A DNA stretch of 64,000 nt, taken from Nereocystis luetkeana. Its lineage: Eukaryota > Sar > Phaeophyceae > Laminariales > Laminariaceae. A program made the position numbers and the translations under genes. Positions 1 to 12,711 of this stretch are shown here, piece after piece. Below the pieces are notes generated by a model that saw only the letters and a list, made by a program, of their open reading frames with translations, was not told where the DNA came from and did not search any database. Where the stretch lies: the NCBI GenBank assembly GCA_031213475.1, contig JARUPZ010000018.1:3472733-3536732 (forward strand). Reading direction: 5' to 3'. Positions within the stretch are counted from its first letter, which is position 1. Every line of letters starts with the position of its first letter.

Positions 1-189
1 TTGCTGCGAGGCTAGATCCAAGAGCGGGCGAGATTTTTGTGCTTGAAGCTGTCGTGATAAGGGGAGAGCGAGTAAGAGTCTCTTTGTTAGTATTGGCGTG
101 TGGCGTGGTAAGGGGGGAGGACGGGTAGGAAGTGTATCGTGCGGTAGAAGGTGCTGCGTTCGTGATGTCCTATTGCCCTCCTTGTGACC

Positions 190-905
190 TTGCTTGCTTT
201 GCTTGCCTTGCTTCGCTTGCCTTGCTTGCTCTCCACTTGCCTTGCTTTGCATTGCTTGCCTGGCTTGGCTTGGCTTTTGCTTTGCTTGCCTTGCTTTGCA
301 TTGCTTCTCCTTGCTTGCCTTGCTTGCTTTGCTTGCTTTGCTTGCCTTGCTTGCCTTGTCTGCCTTGCTTGCTTAGGTTGGTTTTCGCTTCCCTTTCTTG
401 CCTTGCTTGCCTTGCTTGCTTTGCTTGCCTTGCTTGCCTAGCTTGGCTTTCGCTTGCCTTGCTTGCCTTGCTTGCTTAGGTTGGTTTCCGCTTCCCTTTC
501 TTGCCTTGCTTGCCTCCTTTCTTGCCTTGCTTGCCTTGCTTGCTTTGCTTGCCTTGCTTGCCTTGCTTGCCTAGCTTGGCTTTCGCTTGCCTTGGTTGCC
601 TTGCTTGGCTTTCGCTTGCCTTGCTTGGCTTTCGCTTGCCCTGCTTGCCTTGCTTGCCTTGCTTGCCTTGCTTGCCTTGCTTGCCTTGCTTGCTTTGCTT
701 GCCTTGATTGCTCTCCGCTTGCCTTGCTTTGCATTGCTTGCCTGGCTTGGCTTTTGCTTTTCTTGCCTTGCTTTGCATTGCTTCTCCTTGCTTGCCTTGC
801 TTGCCTTGCTTGCCTTGCTTGCCTTGCTTGCCTTGCTTGCCTTGCTTGCCTTGCTTGCCTTGCTTGCCTTGCTTGCCTTGCTTGCCTTGCTTGCTCGCCT
901 TGTTT
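190..905. repeat. GCTTGCCTT-type satellite
   Basis: About 700 bases of imperfect tandem repeats built on GCTTGCCTT and CTTGC words. It stays open in several frames (runs of LACLACL on plus, QARQARQ on minus), but these open frames are a by-product of the repeat and not genes. It lies upstream of the first visible UBE2Q-like exon. Confidence 0.9.
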
Positions 906-1091
906 GCGTCGCTTGCCTCGCGCTCGCGTACTCGCTTGCTTGTGTTCTTTGCTTGCCACTGCTTGATTGATGGATGGTTTTGCTTGTTTATCGCGTCACT
1001 GATCCGTTTCGTGTCCGTCGTTTCGTGTTGTTTTGTTCTGTTTTATCGTGTCACCGGGTCGATGTCCCCCCCCCCCCCGAAAAAAAAACAG

Positions 1092-4000
1092 CGCCACCAA
1101 CACGCGGTTGATGCGAGACCTGTCGAGGTTAATGCGCTCGGACACAGAGAAGCTCGGTTTTTCCCTCCAGCTCAAGAATGACGACGCCTTGAACGAGTGG
1201 AACATCAACCTCTTCGGCTTCAGCGACTGCCCCCTGGCGGATGTAAGAAGACGCATCACGCTACTCTTTTTCACGCATCTGGCAGAGTATGTACAGATCA
1301 TGTACAGACCATGTACATATGATGTACAGATGATGTACAGATCATGTACGTATCATTTACAGTCGATGATCTAGTTCTTTCAGCACAGATAGATATCTCG
1401 TCGTCTGTATGATCTATGAATATAGCTCACGTTGCCTGCTGGGTTGGAGGCACATAATCTGCACGTTTGACGCATGCTAGAGCAGTACGTACACGTGCAC
1501 CGTTTTTGTGTCCCGAAGCTCCCCCCCCGCGTAAGGAGGTCGTATTCCTCACCCAGAAACTGACTTGCACATAAGAAAAAGCAGAGTGCATTGGTTGATG
1601 AACAATAGGTGTACGTACAACAACATATTTTTTGCAACACAGTAATGGGAAATCCCAACGATTTTGGGTCAAAGGAACCCCATTAATTCAGAAAATATTT
1701 TGGCCGAAATGTGCCGCCTGTGTCGTTGTACGCGTCGTTTCAGGACAGGTTTCCTGGGTTGGGTATGTGCTGTGCATGTGTTGCACAGTACCTCAGAATG
1801 CCGGGTTAGGATCTATCTGTAGATTATCTATGTGTAGATGATTTATCTGTATATGAGCTGTCTGTATATGATCTATCTGTATATGATATGTCTGTAGATG
1901 ATCTATCTGTAGATTATCTGTAGACGATATGTCTGTAGATTATCTACAGTATCTGCAGATGATATATCTGTAGATGATTTTTCTGTAGATTCTCTATCTG
2001 CAGATTATCTATCTGCAGGATATCCATCTGTCGATGAACTGTCTGTGAATGATCTATCTGTCGATGATGTATATGTAGATGATGTACAGATATATCGCGA
2101 TTTGTCCGTTGTATTTGTGGAGTTTCTAGTCTTGAACGGCGCCCCGAAAAATAGATGCTCTTGTCGGTATGACTGAAGTGACCGCACGATCGCCAACGCA
2201 CAAAAGTTGACGGTTGTAACGAAAATCGTGCTGCACGAGTTCCCACACTAGTAATGACAGCTTAATCTGGATTTTGCTGTGGGGGCTATCTCTCCAACCC
2301 CCCCCCCCCCCCCCATTCATCAATCACCGCAGAGCGCACTATGCCGCAGCCTTGTCGAGGTGTGATATTTGTGAGCTCTCTGACCTTGGTGCACGACACA
2401 CACCCTGGACAGCAGTCTCGCGCCTTCTCCTCCGGCTGCGGTGCTCGTTTCACCAGAGAGGGTCCCTTGTCGGCCACGTGCGCATCGCATCGCATCGCAT
2501 CGCATCGCATCGCATCGCATCGCATTGCATCGCACGCACACAAGCACGCACGCACCGACAGAAATCCGCGTTATTTGTTTTGTCTTGTTTTGTTTGGTTT
2601 TGTTTTTCAATAGCGCGGAAGCCCAGTTCGCTGTCCCGTTCATGTCTTGGAACTTTCGAGCCGTACGGCCAGTGTCGAGACGGTAATGATGGGGAAGCAA
2701 CACCCCGGCACCGTCGGGAGGGCGTAGAAAACCTCGTCCGTAGGCCTGCGCGCCGTATTTTGGAGGTTGCATCGCGGGAGGGACGGGGGATATAGATAGA
2801 GGGGGGGGTTTATTCTTGGGGGGCGGGTGTTTTTGTTTTGTGAGTTGTTTTGCTTCGTTGGTAGGTGAGTACTTTTTTCCTGCGCTTGTCGTAGCGCGTG
2901 GATCTTTGAGTCGGAAAATCGTAAGTCGGTGCTGCGCGTTGCTTCTCGGGAGGCAGCAGAAGCTGTTTTCTCGGGACACCGGCAGCAGCAGTGGTTTCTG
3001 CGCGTGTTTTTGTTTGTTTGCGTGTGCTGTTTGTTTGGTTTTTGTTTTGTTTTGTTTGGTTTGTTTGTTTTTTTCTAAATTGGAGAAATTCACAGGTACG
3101 GAGCGCTATTATTCACCTGGTATATAAAGGATAGTATTATTAGGGATCGGGAACCGATTATGATAATAATCTGCAGTTTGTTGTTGTAGAGAGAATTAGG
3201 CCTTAGGGTTCATTTTCTTTGGCTGGGTACTCGTACGTATCAGTGGTACGTACCAGGTAGCTCAATTTGACAGCAGGAGCTGATATTGCTTGGTTGATCG
3301 CGCTTGTGGGCGTGCCAAGCGGATACTGCACGGAACGGTGGTTCTGCGTGTGTTTTTTGTTTGAATGTGCTGTTTGTTTGTTTGTTTGTTTGTTTGTTTT
3401 TTATTTTTTTATTTTCTTATTTTAATGGGGAGATGCTGACAGGTAGAGCGCTATTATATACCTGGTATATAAAGTGCGTAGATTTCTTGTGTTCTTGTCG
3501 ACTTTTCAATACTTTCTAGGGTCCATGGTTGGAAGGCGCAGAGGTTTTCTCATCTCATCTCCTGTGATGTACTGCACGGAAAACGCTGGACATCTTCGAA
3601 AAACAAAGAAGTTACTGCTTGCGATACGTTCGTTTCCTCCACACAATTTGCCCTCCCTAAAAAACCCGGGTGCGGTTATTGTATGGAGATGAGAGAGGTG
3701 AAAAAAAAGACGTTTCTCGTGTCGTAGACTCAACTTGGAGACCATGATGGCTTCCGAATGCGCATCGCACTCACGCGTGTGCACGCATCCACGCTTACGT
3801 GTTTGTGATTGTGAACAGGACATGAAGCGGTTGACGAAAGACAAGAAGCTCGACCACGTTCGCTTGGTGATGAAGTTCAAGGACGACTATCCCTTCAGCC
3901 CCCCCTTCGTGCGCATCGTCTACCCGCGCTTCAAGCGCTCGACCGGCTACATCATCGACGGCGCCTTCTGCATGGAACTCCTCACAAACCAGGTATGTAT

Positions 4001-7000
4001 ACGGAGCAAGGAAAAAAAAGCAAGAAAGAAGAGGAAGAAGAAGCGCAGCGACGGTCTTCACTTCGTTTCGCTTCGCTTTGTTTTGCTTTGTGTCGTTGTT
4101 TCTTTCGTTCCTTAGTATTAATAGTACGGGAAACCATTGTAAATAGGACCAAATATTGCCTGTAAAAATAGTGAAATATATAGGTTTTTGTACCTATCGT
4201 AGGTCCTATTTACTATGCCCCCCCGTAGCAGTACTTGGACGTATTGGATTTTCTGGCCGAATTGTGTTTCAAGCCCGTGGGAGCGGAAAACCCCCCCCGT
4301 CTCCACAGAAGAGTTAATTAACCCCTTGAAAATTGCCATCCTTTTTTTTCGGGACATATAATACTACTTGGAATGTGCGTGGGGCACTTATTTTCAGAAG
4401 TGCAAAAGAGTTAAGAGACGGCCGGGACCATCCGCCGGAGGAATGATCTGTTTTTTTTATTGACTCGTCGTTTGGCTGTGGTGACTGCTGTGGTGGGTCG
4501 CGCGTGTTCCTTTTTTGCGACGACCGACGCGGCGGGCGCTTTTTGGTCTGTATATATAACATACCTGGTACCTGGTAAGGCACACGCACGGTTGGTGCCA
4601 AAATTTGTTTCCTTCTCGCTTCACTTACACATATATCGAGGCGCGTCTTTGCTTTCTATCCAGTGACATGGAGGAGTTTGGTACACTAGATAGCGGCGAG
4701 AAAACGATCGCTATCTTAGGCGATAGATGGTAGCCACAGGCGGCCAAGCAGGAAGGGGATAAGATCAGCATTTTTTTTCTACTGTATGTAATATATGGAA
4801 ACAACGTAATGAGCGCCCAATTGTTGGAGATGTCTCTATTAGGAGTAGGAACGGTGCTCCGTCTCGAAAGGGATGCGTGGTCGATGGTCAAATAACTAGG
4901 GCAAGCAACAAATGAGTGCCCCCTCCCCCCGTTTTTATGCCGCAGAACACACCGAGGCAAGGGAAAATTGCCAAAAAAAACTTTTTTTTTCCGGAGCAAA
5001 AAGTACGGCCTGCGACCCAAACAAACCACAAAAGCGTGGTATTCCCAATCAACCCACCGTCAAGTGTGTATCATGCTGCGTCGCACAGAGCCCTCCCAGC
5101 CTTGTGCGCAGCCGGGACACTTGTTTTGTGTCTCAACCGCGCTATGTACATAATCCACCAGGAGAAGGCGCGCCGGGCTGATCTCGTGTGAACCGACGCT
5201 GTGTAAATCGGCCGTCGGTTTTTCCGCCCCCCTTTTCTTGTTTTTTTCTGACCTCTCCAGTACCCCCAAAATGGGTTTTTCGAAAAAAACAATTTCGTGG
5301 AGTTTTTTTTTTTCAGTTTTTTCGCATGTTTCATCTTTTTGGTACCGCTCTGGGCGAAATATAATACTGCTTGGTATTCATGTTCATGTATAAACGGTTC
5401 TTATATTTCGACCAGGGTGGTATCTGGCATACCTCGGGCAGATATGATGATCTGTCTATCTATATCTATCTATATATCTCTCTATATATCTGTCTATATA
5501 TATCTAAATATATCTATCTATATATATTTATCTAGAGTATATACTTCTGTAGATAATCTAGCAGTTCCTTGCTCGCGGTTGTGAGGGATTGTGCAGGGTG
5601 TGTTTTGCAGTACAGATCCATCCCATTAAACAAACACTTGACTGTGCTGCTGCTGTAGATAGATAGATCATGCAGATTTTACGGCTCCTCGCCCGCGGGC
5701 GGCATCGTGACGAGCTGGCGGATAGATCGTACCAGGGACCGACCGCTCTGCCCGTAAATATAGGGACCTTTACTATATTACTGTAATATCAAATACAAAC
5801 GTTCCCACCTATTTAGGGACAGTGGTATAGATCAGGGGTTTATCTGTGCCCTGACAGATCGACATATCGTGAAAAGCAGGAATCGATGATGCTCGTGTCC
5901 GGGGCGTGGTGTTTTACCGCGTTACGTCCCTGGGAAAAGGATCGGGTGTAAGAGGCGTGTGTCTACCCGGTGACCCTTTTTTGACGCGTCCTGGAATTCG
6001 AATAGGAGGGGCATTCCGCAGTGTGGGTGTGTGTATACCCCGATTAGAGACAGGGCAACGGTAAGATAAACAGCTGCAAGTCGAGAGAAGGGCGAAATCG
6101 GCTGGACCCGTCGCCTGCGGCAAGAACGCTACACCGCTCTACGTAAACCCGCGAATTTTATGCACCGTTTGGACTCTTGACACTGAATATCAAACGGAGC
6201 TTGCATTCCCGGTACATTGTCTTCTCAAGAGAGAAAGCGGAGGCTACAGCAGTTGTCGGCCTGTATCTACCACACGCCGCGTTGTGTAAGACGGTACCGC
6301 CTCTTTTTGGGACTACAGACGGACGGCTTTTGGAATCAGACTTGAATACACGTTTCTGTACGGTGCGTTTTAGAATTCGAGTGGTTTTTCCCGAAAACCG
6401 TACAGCGGTAGTTCTAAGAAAAGGGATTGACCAACTATTTACGGGGGACCATAGTTAATAGGACCTGTGGTATACATAAAAAACTATTCATCTAACCATT
6501 TTTACCAACAATATTTGGTCCTATTAACTATGGTCCCCCGTAATAGCTCACCTTTTAGTCGGCACCACGTCGGCTGGCGAAGGAGCCCACTGATGCTGGC
6601 CGCAGCCAACTTTTTTTCGGGCGAGCGAAGCGATGAGCCAAATCAGCAAAAAAAAGTCAGCTTTCTCTCTCCTCCTGGCCGCCGAGGGGGGGGGGGTACG
6701 TCCTAAAAAGAAAAAAATTGTACCTTCTGCATTCAGCAAACCCTTCCTATATGTTTGAAAACCTAATAAGTCAGATAATAGTCGCCACCCCCGGGAAGCG
6801 ACTATCAGGTAAATATTGGTCCGACTAATAACTACATATTACTCTGAAGTCTCGCCCACTCGCAGCTTCTAGCCTTTGTTTCTCCAAGACAGTTCTGGGC
6901 ATGAGGGCTGTCTGCCCTGCCCAGCAGAGAGCTCTCCCGGCACCGGTCGGCCGCCCGGCTCCTCGCTGATGCGAAGCGGTCGAGAGCGGGCGCAGGCAGG

Positions 7001-10000
7001 CACGTCGCCCTTTTTTTTGTGCGTAAGGCCCATTTTTTTAGAGAGGGCAATGCTGCTGCCTGTGCTCACGCAAACAGCGATACACAGCCCTAGGGTAGAA
7101 CTAGCCCTGCATTCCGAGGATATGAAAGACCGGACGGCAAAAGCGCATATGTACATCGCTTCAGGTGCGGCGTTGACGCACTCGGTCTGGCTGTTCCCCC
7201 TTTACCCCCGGGCGACCTTGTTATACCAGGTATATCAGGTATATATATATATATATATTATATGGACAATCCTTCGCGACGCCTGAGAGCGAAGCATTCG
7301 CTTCCGATTCCGTCTTTAATTTAGACTGGGAGTCCAGACGCCTTCGCTTTTCTGGCTTCGTGCTTGCTTTTTCGACCGCTTTCCTCGAGGGTCGCGCTCG
7401 CCGGACTCGGACGGGTGTTCTCCCGTGCGCGCATCTCGGAGTCTCGTGCCATCGACGAGCTCGGCGACCGCGAACTCGAAGGATCTTTGCCGGGGCGAGG
7501 AGAGACGGAGGTTCTCTTCTCTTGGGTCCTGGAGATTTGTTGCGCTGCTGTTGCTCCGCCACGACCTTATTGTGACAGACTCGATCTTAGCTTTATTTTC
7601 CTCCGAGGTTCGATCTCTCGGCCTTGCTGATGGTACCGCTTTCTCCCGACTTCCTTGCTCTGCGGGCCGCCATCGGCGCTGATCGACGCCCTCGGTCTTG
7701 CCTTACTCGGTGGCTGCCTTCCCTTGCCCCTCTCTCTTCGCTGGACGACTACACGCGCCTTCTCGAGGTATCGCGCCGTTCTAGGTACCAGATCGTTGCT
7801 TATCCCGGTGTTTTTTTTGGTGTTTTATAACTCGGTACGTCTTCTGTTTTCGCCGGTGGAATGGAATGAAGGTTGTTGGGGAGTATGGATTCGGCCGAGT
7901 GTTGTGAGTTCGATAAGAAAAACCATCCAATCACATCGGAGGGTATCATACAGGTGGTCGTACATGCTCGGACTGTCTACTGCTGCTGTAGTAAGGTCTA
8001 ATCTCTGAGAGCACATTGGAATACGAGCACTAACAACTACAGCAGCAGTACAGTACTTCAGAGACGTTCTACTTCGAATACGTACGTAGAAGGCTTTGTT
8101 TTCGCCGGTCGAATTGAGTGAAGGTTGTTGGAAAGTCGGCCGAGTGTTGTGAGTTCGGTGAGAAGAACCGACCAATCGCATCGGAGGATACCATACGTGG
8201 TCGTACATACTCGGACTGTCTACTGCTGCAAGGTGTGATCTCTGGAGGCTTTTAGAGATATGAGTCCTACTACAGCAGCATCAGTACATTTGTTCAGAGG
8301 CGTTCTACTTCAAATATGTGCAAAGCGAAATCAAATATCTATAGCAAGCGCGCCCAATGAGCGTGTCTGACATATGAATATCACGGAGCTTCCAGAGTAG
8401 AGAGTTTCAATCACTCAATCAAGCGGTCGCCCTCACTGCAGACGTTTTTCACTTCAAAAAAAACAAGCGTATCCAGATGCGAGGTATTTACTAAAGAAAC
8501 GGGAGATACGGACCCGCTTTAAAGATACGATCCTTCGTACCAGGTATAAGATATGATGTTCGGCTGTACCATTTTTTGGTGAAAAACGCGTCAAGTTGTT
8601 TCGGCGAGCACTACTGGAGGTGATCGAGGGTTGGAGACTGCTTGATCCGACTGCAAGTCCTCGCAGTATGTCGTGATTTTGTGCTGCTGTAGATACTGCT
8701 GCATGTGCTACACGTATATCCAACCTGAATCTTTCGGGATTCGCACTGAGAATACTGTCCATGTCAGCAGTACCTTGTGGTGGTTCTGTATTGCCGATCG
8801 ATATCAGGTATACATATCAGGTACCAGGTGTTCGACACTGCTCATACTCGCAGTCTGCCTGTTCTCAGGATTGAGTGCGATAATGCGCGTACAGTACGCG
8901 TCCAGCTCTCGCAGTAATTTGGGCGTATACTGCAAGTTGTAGTCTGCTGCGATGCCGTACGTACCGCTGCTACTGTTGTGCTGCTGCGGTGTTGCGGTTG
9001 GGTTTGCACAGCAGCAGCTGCAGCAACCGACCGCAGCAGCAGCGATGTCTGGCTCTACTCCTGCTGCTGCTGTTGCTGCTATTTTGCTGTTGTGCCGCTG
9101 CTGCTATCGCTTTCATGTGCGGGAGCGGCGATCTCTTCTGCACAAGCGCCGTTGGAAGTAGGTACAGCTCGCCGTAGATAGGTGTGATATCGGCGTGAGT
9201 ATTGGGTACTTGGCAACTGGGCAGATAAAGGGCAGGAATACTATCGTGAACAAAATCAAAGCAATCTCAGTTCTGAGAAATATGTGAAACCTCTCAGAAC
9301 TGAGCTGATTCCTGCCCCCTCCAGCAGCAACTGAGTTCCAAAGTATATCCATGATTTCCTGGCCCATAATGATGGACGGCTCTGATTTTTAGGCTTCAGA
9401 GTAGATGGCTAAAGAATACAGCAATAATAACGTCGCAAAAAATTACTATAAAAGTGAAGTTGGTCTATAATGCGAGTTAGACAGATCCAAAACTGAGAAC
9501 TGACACTCGACATCGCCTTTTTCCTGCACCACTTGGCATGGGCCTGATCCTGTTCGTATCAAGATCGGGTGGTGCATTTATCTCATCTTGCTTAAAAGTA
9601 ATCACGACTTGGCACGGAGGTATATTTCCCTACCCATGCGGAGTGTATATATATACCTCTATATTATGTGTACGGCGTCGAATTTTTATTTCGCTGCGCG
9701 TCCGTGGGTGCCATCGAGACGCCCGTTTTTTTTCCGGGGTTTTTTTCTTCGATGTTTTCGACCCACCCCACCCCGTGGACGCTGTCCTGTTTGTTCTAAC
9801 CGCCGACCCCGTGTGGCCTTCCTCCGACCCTTCCCCCCCCTTCCTTTCCTTTTTTTTTCCTTCCACGCCGCCCCGCTTTCCTTGCTTTTGGTCGGGCAGG
9901 GGTGGACACCAACAAATGACATCGAAAGCGTGGTTGTGCAAATTCGCGCGCAGATGGTGGTGGGGAAAGCGCGGATCGATTTCGACGCAAATTCCGTTAC

Positions 10001-10004
10001 TCAG
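1092..10004 (+). CDS. UBE2Q-like ubiquitin-conjugating enzyme (E2), partial, three exons
   Basis: Three exons were recognised: 1092-1242, 3819-3992 and 9900-10004. Each is flanked by an AG acceptor and a GT donor, and they join in phase (exon 2 is 58 codons, exon 3 is 35). The joined protein reads like the catalytic UBC fold of the UBE2Q family, which moves ubiquitin from E1 to a substrate or E3. Exon 1 has the helix and strand around NTRLMRDL and GFSLQLKNDD. Exon 2 has the YPFSPPFVRIVYPR stretch and the active-site Cys in GAFCMELLTNQ, which replaces the usual HPN-x-C context as known for UBE2Q. Exon 3 has GWTPTNDIES and GKARIDFD. Upstream exons (an N-terminal RWD-like part is usual) and the last exon, with the family's H-x-x-x-GW end, were not found. 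Introns are 2.6 and 5.9 kb and full of repeats. Subfamily call is firm; gene ends are unknown. Confidence 0.86.
1820..2095. repeat. degenerate GTAGATNATCTATCT tandem repeat
   Basis: Loose tandem array of GATCTATCTGTAGAT-like words with many small palindromes, inside the first visible UBE2Q intron. A shorter relative, made of GTACAGATCAT words, lies at 1285-1365. Confidence 0.8.
2477..2535. repeat. (CGCAT)n microsatellite
   Basis: About ten copies of CATCG followed by degenerate copies, in the UBE2Q intron. A 15-base run of C lies just upstream at about 2300. Confidence 0.9.
2995..3476. repeat. tandem duplication inside UBE2Q intron
   Basis: Two diverged copies about 340 bases apart (about 2995-3127 and 3340-3476). 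Each has a GGTTTCTGCGTGTGTTTTTG-like start, a T/G-rich tract with TTTG words, then a GAGCGCTATTAT motif ending in CCTGGTATATAAAG. The ends resemble TATA boxes but no transcript start can be shown. Confidence 0.7.
4115..4232. mobile_element. MITE family A, copy 1
   Basis: Terminal inverted repeats of the family (TACGGGAAACCAT... and ...CTATTTACTATGCCCCCCGTA) enclose an AT-rich centre with CAATATT. No coding capacity. More diverged than the copies at 6435 and 38920. Confidence 0.75.
5440..5640. repeat. GATC/ATCTGT-rich interspersed repeat (family C), copy
   Basis: Begins with a CTATCTATAT microsatellite, then the family block containing GCGGTTGTGAGGGATTGTGCAG and GCAGTACAGATCC. Related blocks occur at 16143-16260, 37432-37640, 56165-56372 and 59615-59826. 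No coding capacity; mobile mechanism unknown. Confidence 0.65.
6150..6215. repeat. short dispersed repeat (TTTGGACTC / GAATATCAAACGGAGC)
   Basis: A 60-base unit with TTTGGACTC...TGAATATCAAACGGAGCTT and a terminal ATTCCCGG. The same unit recurs at about 11548-11610, where GGGAATAT at the left mirrors ATATTCCC at the right, so it may be a very small inverted-repeat element. Confidence 0.6.
6435..6546. mobile_element. MITE family A, copy 2
   Basis: About 112 bases with near-perfect 30-base terminal inverted repeats: CTATTTACGGGGGACCATAG at the left and its complement at the right. The inner part of the arm reads TTAATAGGACC. No ORF. Very similar to the copy at 38920-39031, so fairly recent. Confidence 0.88.
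7848..8330. repeat. tandem duplication with CTGCTGTAG stem-loops
   Basis: Two diverged copies of about 240 bases (7848-8099 and 8101-8330). Each holds a TTTTCGCCGG start, GAAGGTTGTTGG, CGGCCGAGTGTTGTGAGTTCG, a CTACTGCTG arm and, about 50 bases on, its complement CAGCAG(C/T)A. Each copy can therefore fold into a hairpin. In the long UBE2Q intron; no ORF of note. Confidence 0.75.
8680..9180. other. CTG/CAG-rich intronic segment
   Basis: Part of the 5.9-kb UBE2Q intron. Rich in GCTGCTG and CAGCAG triplets, open in several frames as poly-Leu, poly-Ala or poly-Ser. No domain recognised, so no gene is called. Confidence 0.5.
9266..9304. repeat. perfect 12-bp hairpin
   Basis: CTCAGTTCTGAG and its exact complement CTCAGAACTGAG separated by 15 bases. 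Each arm is itself nearly palindromic. Lies in the UBE2Q intron; no T-run follows it. Confidence 0.8.
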
Positions 10005-12710
10005 GTGTGGGCGAGCGGGAAAAAAACAGCCACGGCATTAGACCTATGCCAATGGTACAGCGAAGTTGCAGTAAAAAGTTTGAATTTCAAAGATACCCGC
10101 CAAAAAAAATCAGAACATGCTTCCTATGGGCCATCTAAAAAAAAAAAAAGTTCCTAACTTTTGGAAAAGCCCGAAAAAAGCAAATCTGGGGCCGATGTTG
10201 GGCCAACATCGGCTTGAGAAAAACTCGGGCCGATCTTTGGTTCGAAGCGGCGAGATTCCGAGTCCTCGACAGACATCGATCAACAAAACCAACGATTGCG
10301 TCATGAATTCTGAACGGAGTGCGCTCGTTAGGGGCTCCGACCCACCCTAGGGTCACCGTCTTCACACCATGGCCGGTGTCATGTGGCGGGAGCCGACCAG
10401 GCGTGTGATAAAAAAACATTTGGCCGCTGGTTTGCACAAAACAGAAGACAAAACTTCTCCATCCGTCTCGAATGGCAAAAAATAGACTTTTTTTCAGGTT
10501 TGGGAGGATACCGTAGGACGCCGCCGTCAAGCTCTCGCCCCCTAGACCATGGATCCGCCTGATATCTTCGAGGCCGTCATCTGTACTCGTTGGGCTTGCC
10601 AGATACCGATTGGGTTGGCCGTGGGCTGAGTCTATGTCGAGATCGAGCGTCGATCGTCGCTCGAGCTGGTTTCGATCACCGTGTTGACAATTTGCGACCA
10701 GAAAAACACAAATTGCGCCGCCTGCAGCCGTTGGGGGGAAAAAAAAAAAAATCAAACATTTTTCTCTTTTTTCCCCACAGCGGCGGTACGAGAATTTTTT
10801 CGGCTGTTTTTTCAAAGCCATATATTTGAAAAAAAACTTTTGAACTTCGCGTTTCCATTGGCATAGGTCTTACGTACAATAGTGTAGGTTGAAGGATTTT
10901 TTTTTTTTTTTTTACTGAAACGCTAATCTACTGTAAATAGGGTATAGGCTATGCAGCACGATGTGATGCAGGACACCTACCACTGTAAGAAAAACAAGAG
11001 ATGAGAGCAGCTGAGAAACTCGCAAAGGCTCATTTTTACGGAAAAATAATAATTTCGAGAAATCGCTAGTGAACTGAATCAAGCGCACAGGGATACTCGT
11101 AGCTCCCTTTTAATCAAATAAGAATTCCAGCCCAGACCAGCTTTCCTGTTTCTTATTGTTAGGGGTCTTGAATACTGCTGTATAGAGAGAGGTAAAGAAA
11201 TAGAGCGGGCGCGGCGCAGTATATATAGTGCGGCGCTTGGAACGTCCGCAATTCGTGGCTGCATCCATTAGCTGGTAAACGTTTTTTCGTTGCTTTGGTT
11301 TGATGTTTGTTTTGTTCGTCGCGGCTCAAAAACCCGATGTGCGTTGTTGCCGCGGGGTTGAGCTTTTGCGAAAAACATTTTTTTGGAAACGTTTCGATAA
11401 AAAAAACTGAGTTTCAGGCAGTTCGTTAGTTTGCTGACGAAATCTGCGGCTTCCCTCGGGGCCCACGCCCGCTGCTCGTACGCACCGGCTTGCCTTTTTT
11501 TTCACGATGACGTTCTACACACGGCATACCGTGTACCAGGTATCACCTTAAACGGGAATATTACCATCATTTGGACTCTGATATGAATATCAAACGGAGC
11601 TTATATTCCCGGTCAGTCGCAACACACGGGTGATAAGATAACACACCCCCCTTCCTCGGACGGACTTTGAGTCTGGTTTTCTCGGCTATGGGGTGGAAGT
11701 GCTAACGCCCAGCGATGCATGAGTCTATCGAATGATCTCGTTCGAGATTTTCCAAGAGCCATAATTTTCGATGTGTTGTGTGTGTGGGCCTGCCCTCCCT
11801 GCTTGGGGATTGCCTCGGCCTCGGGAGGTCGGCCGAGGGCGGGCGTGTATCGTCTTGCGTGTGTACACGGTAGACGATGCCACTTTCTTGCGTAGAGTAG
11901 GTTACCACCTGGTGTGACCTAGCACGCGTTGTTGGGATCTGCTTTGCGTGCCGTGTTGGCCGTGCCGATGACGACGTGCGGGCGAGATCCCACATGGCGG
12001 GTTTTTGCTTGTATCACCATCACGTCGACGCGTTTTCACACGGTGTAACTCTTTCGCAAGTCGCGTGGCGGTTGGCATTCATTGATTTATAGGGCTAATG
12101 CCATCTCTTATGGGAGGGTTTTGAAAACCGAAAAACTTACCCGAAACTGTGTTTTATACCAGGTACGCGCTTTCACGTATTTTAGACCGGGAGTCCGACC
12201 GAATCAGGCTCGCTCTTCTGACAATTGTTGCAGTATTTTGGGGAGAGGTATCTAGACCCGTTTTTATTTTCTTCAGGGGTGTCGTTCGAGGTTTTTACGA
12301 TGTTGTCATTTTCAGACAAAAAAATCAACAAGGCACTTCCAGATATATATCGACGCTTCAGCCGAAAAAATGGCTTCTTTTCCAGATAAATCGCGTCCGA
12401 AACTGAATAGAGGAAACTGGAGCGTATCGACAATTTTTCAAAATGCTATCCTAAAGAAACGGCAAACGGCGTTGCACGCCTCGCACAATGGCTGGTGGGA
12501 CTTCAAGAAAAGCGGACCCGATTCGCCCGTTTCCCTGTCCAAACACGCCTGCGAAGGTGCTGAAACCTCGATTTCCAGAAACCAAAACCGATTTGCCATA
12601 AAAGATGGCCTAGCCCCTGTTTTCTGCGAAAAACTGCTATTCTCTCTCTTGTCTCTCTGTCTCGATTTTTCTCTTTCCCTTTCTCTCTCCGTCTCCCCTT
12701 TCCCTCTCCT
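10005..12710. other. gene-poor stretch after UBE2Q exon 3
   Basis: No exon could be supported. It contains T/A homopolymers, the 23-base palindrome, a second copy of the short dispersed repeat (about 11548-11610) and two TACCAGGTA motifs (11534, 12157). The missing last UBE2Q exon may be hidden here. Confidence 0.6.
10191..10213. repeat. 23-base palindrome
   Basis: Arms GCCGATGTTG and CAACATCGGC around GGC, fully complementary. It lies just after the last visible UBE2Q exon, in sequence with no gene signal. Confidence 0.8.
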
Positions 12711-12711
12711 T

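Noticed and set aside
132..970. Long Leu/Ala/Cys-rich and Gln/Ala/Arg-rich ORFs
   Set aside because: They are frame readings of the GCTTGCCTT satellite with no codon bias or domain.
2480..2530. Short direct repeats as a CRISPR-like array
   Set aside because: Spacers are absent; it is a plain CATCG microsatellite in a eukaryotic intron.
12440..12540. Possible last UBE2Q exon (KRQTALHASHNGWWDFKKS)
   Set aside because: H-x-x-x-GW-like end is tempting and in phase, but the frame runs on into the CCCTCT array with no stop and the preceding family residues are absent.
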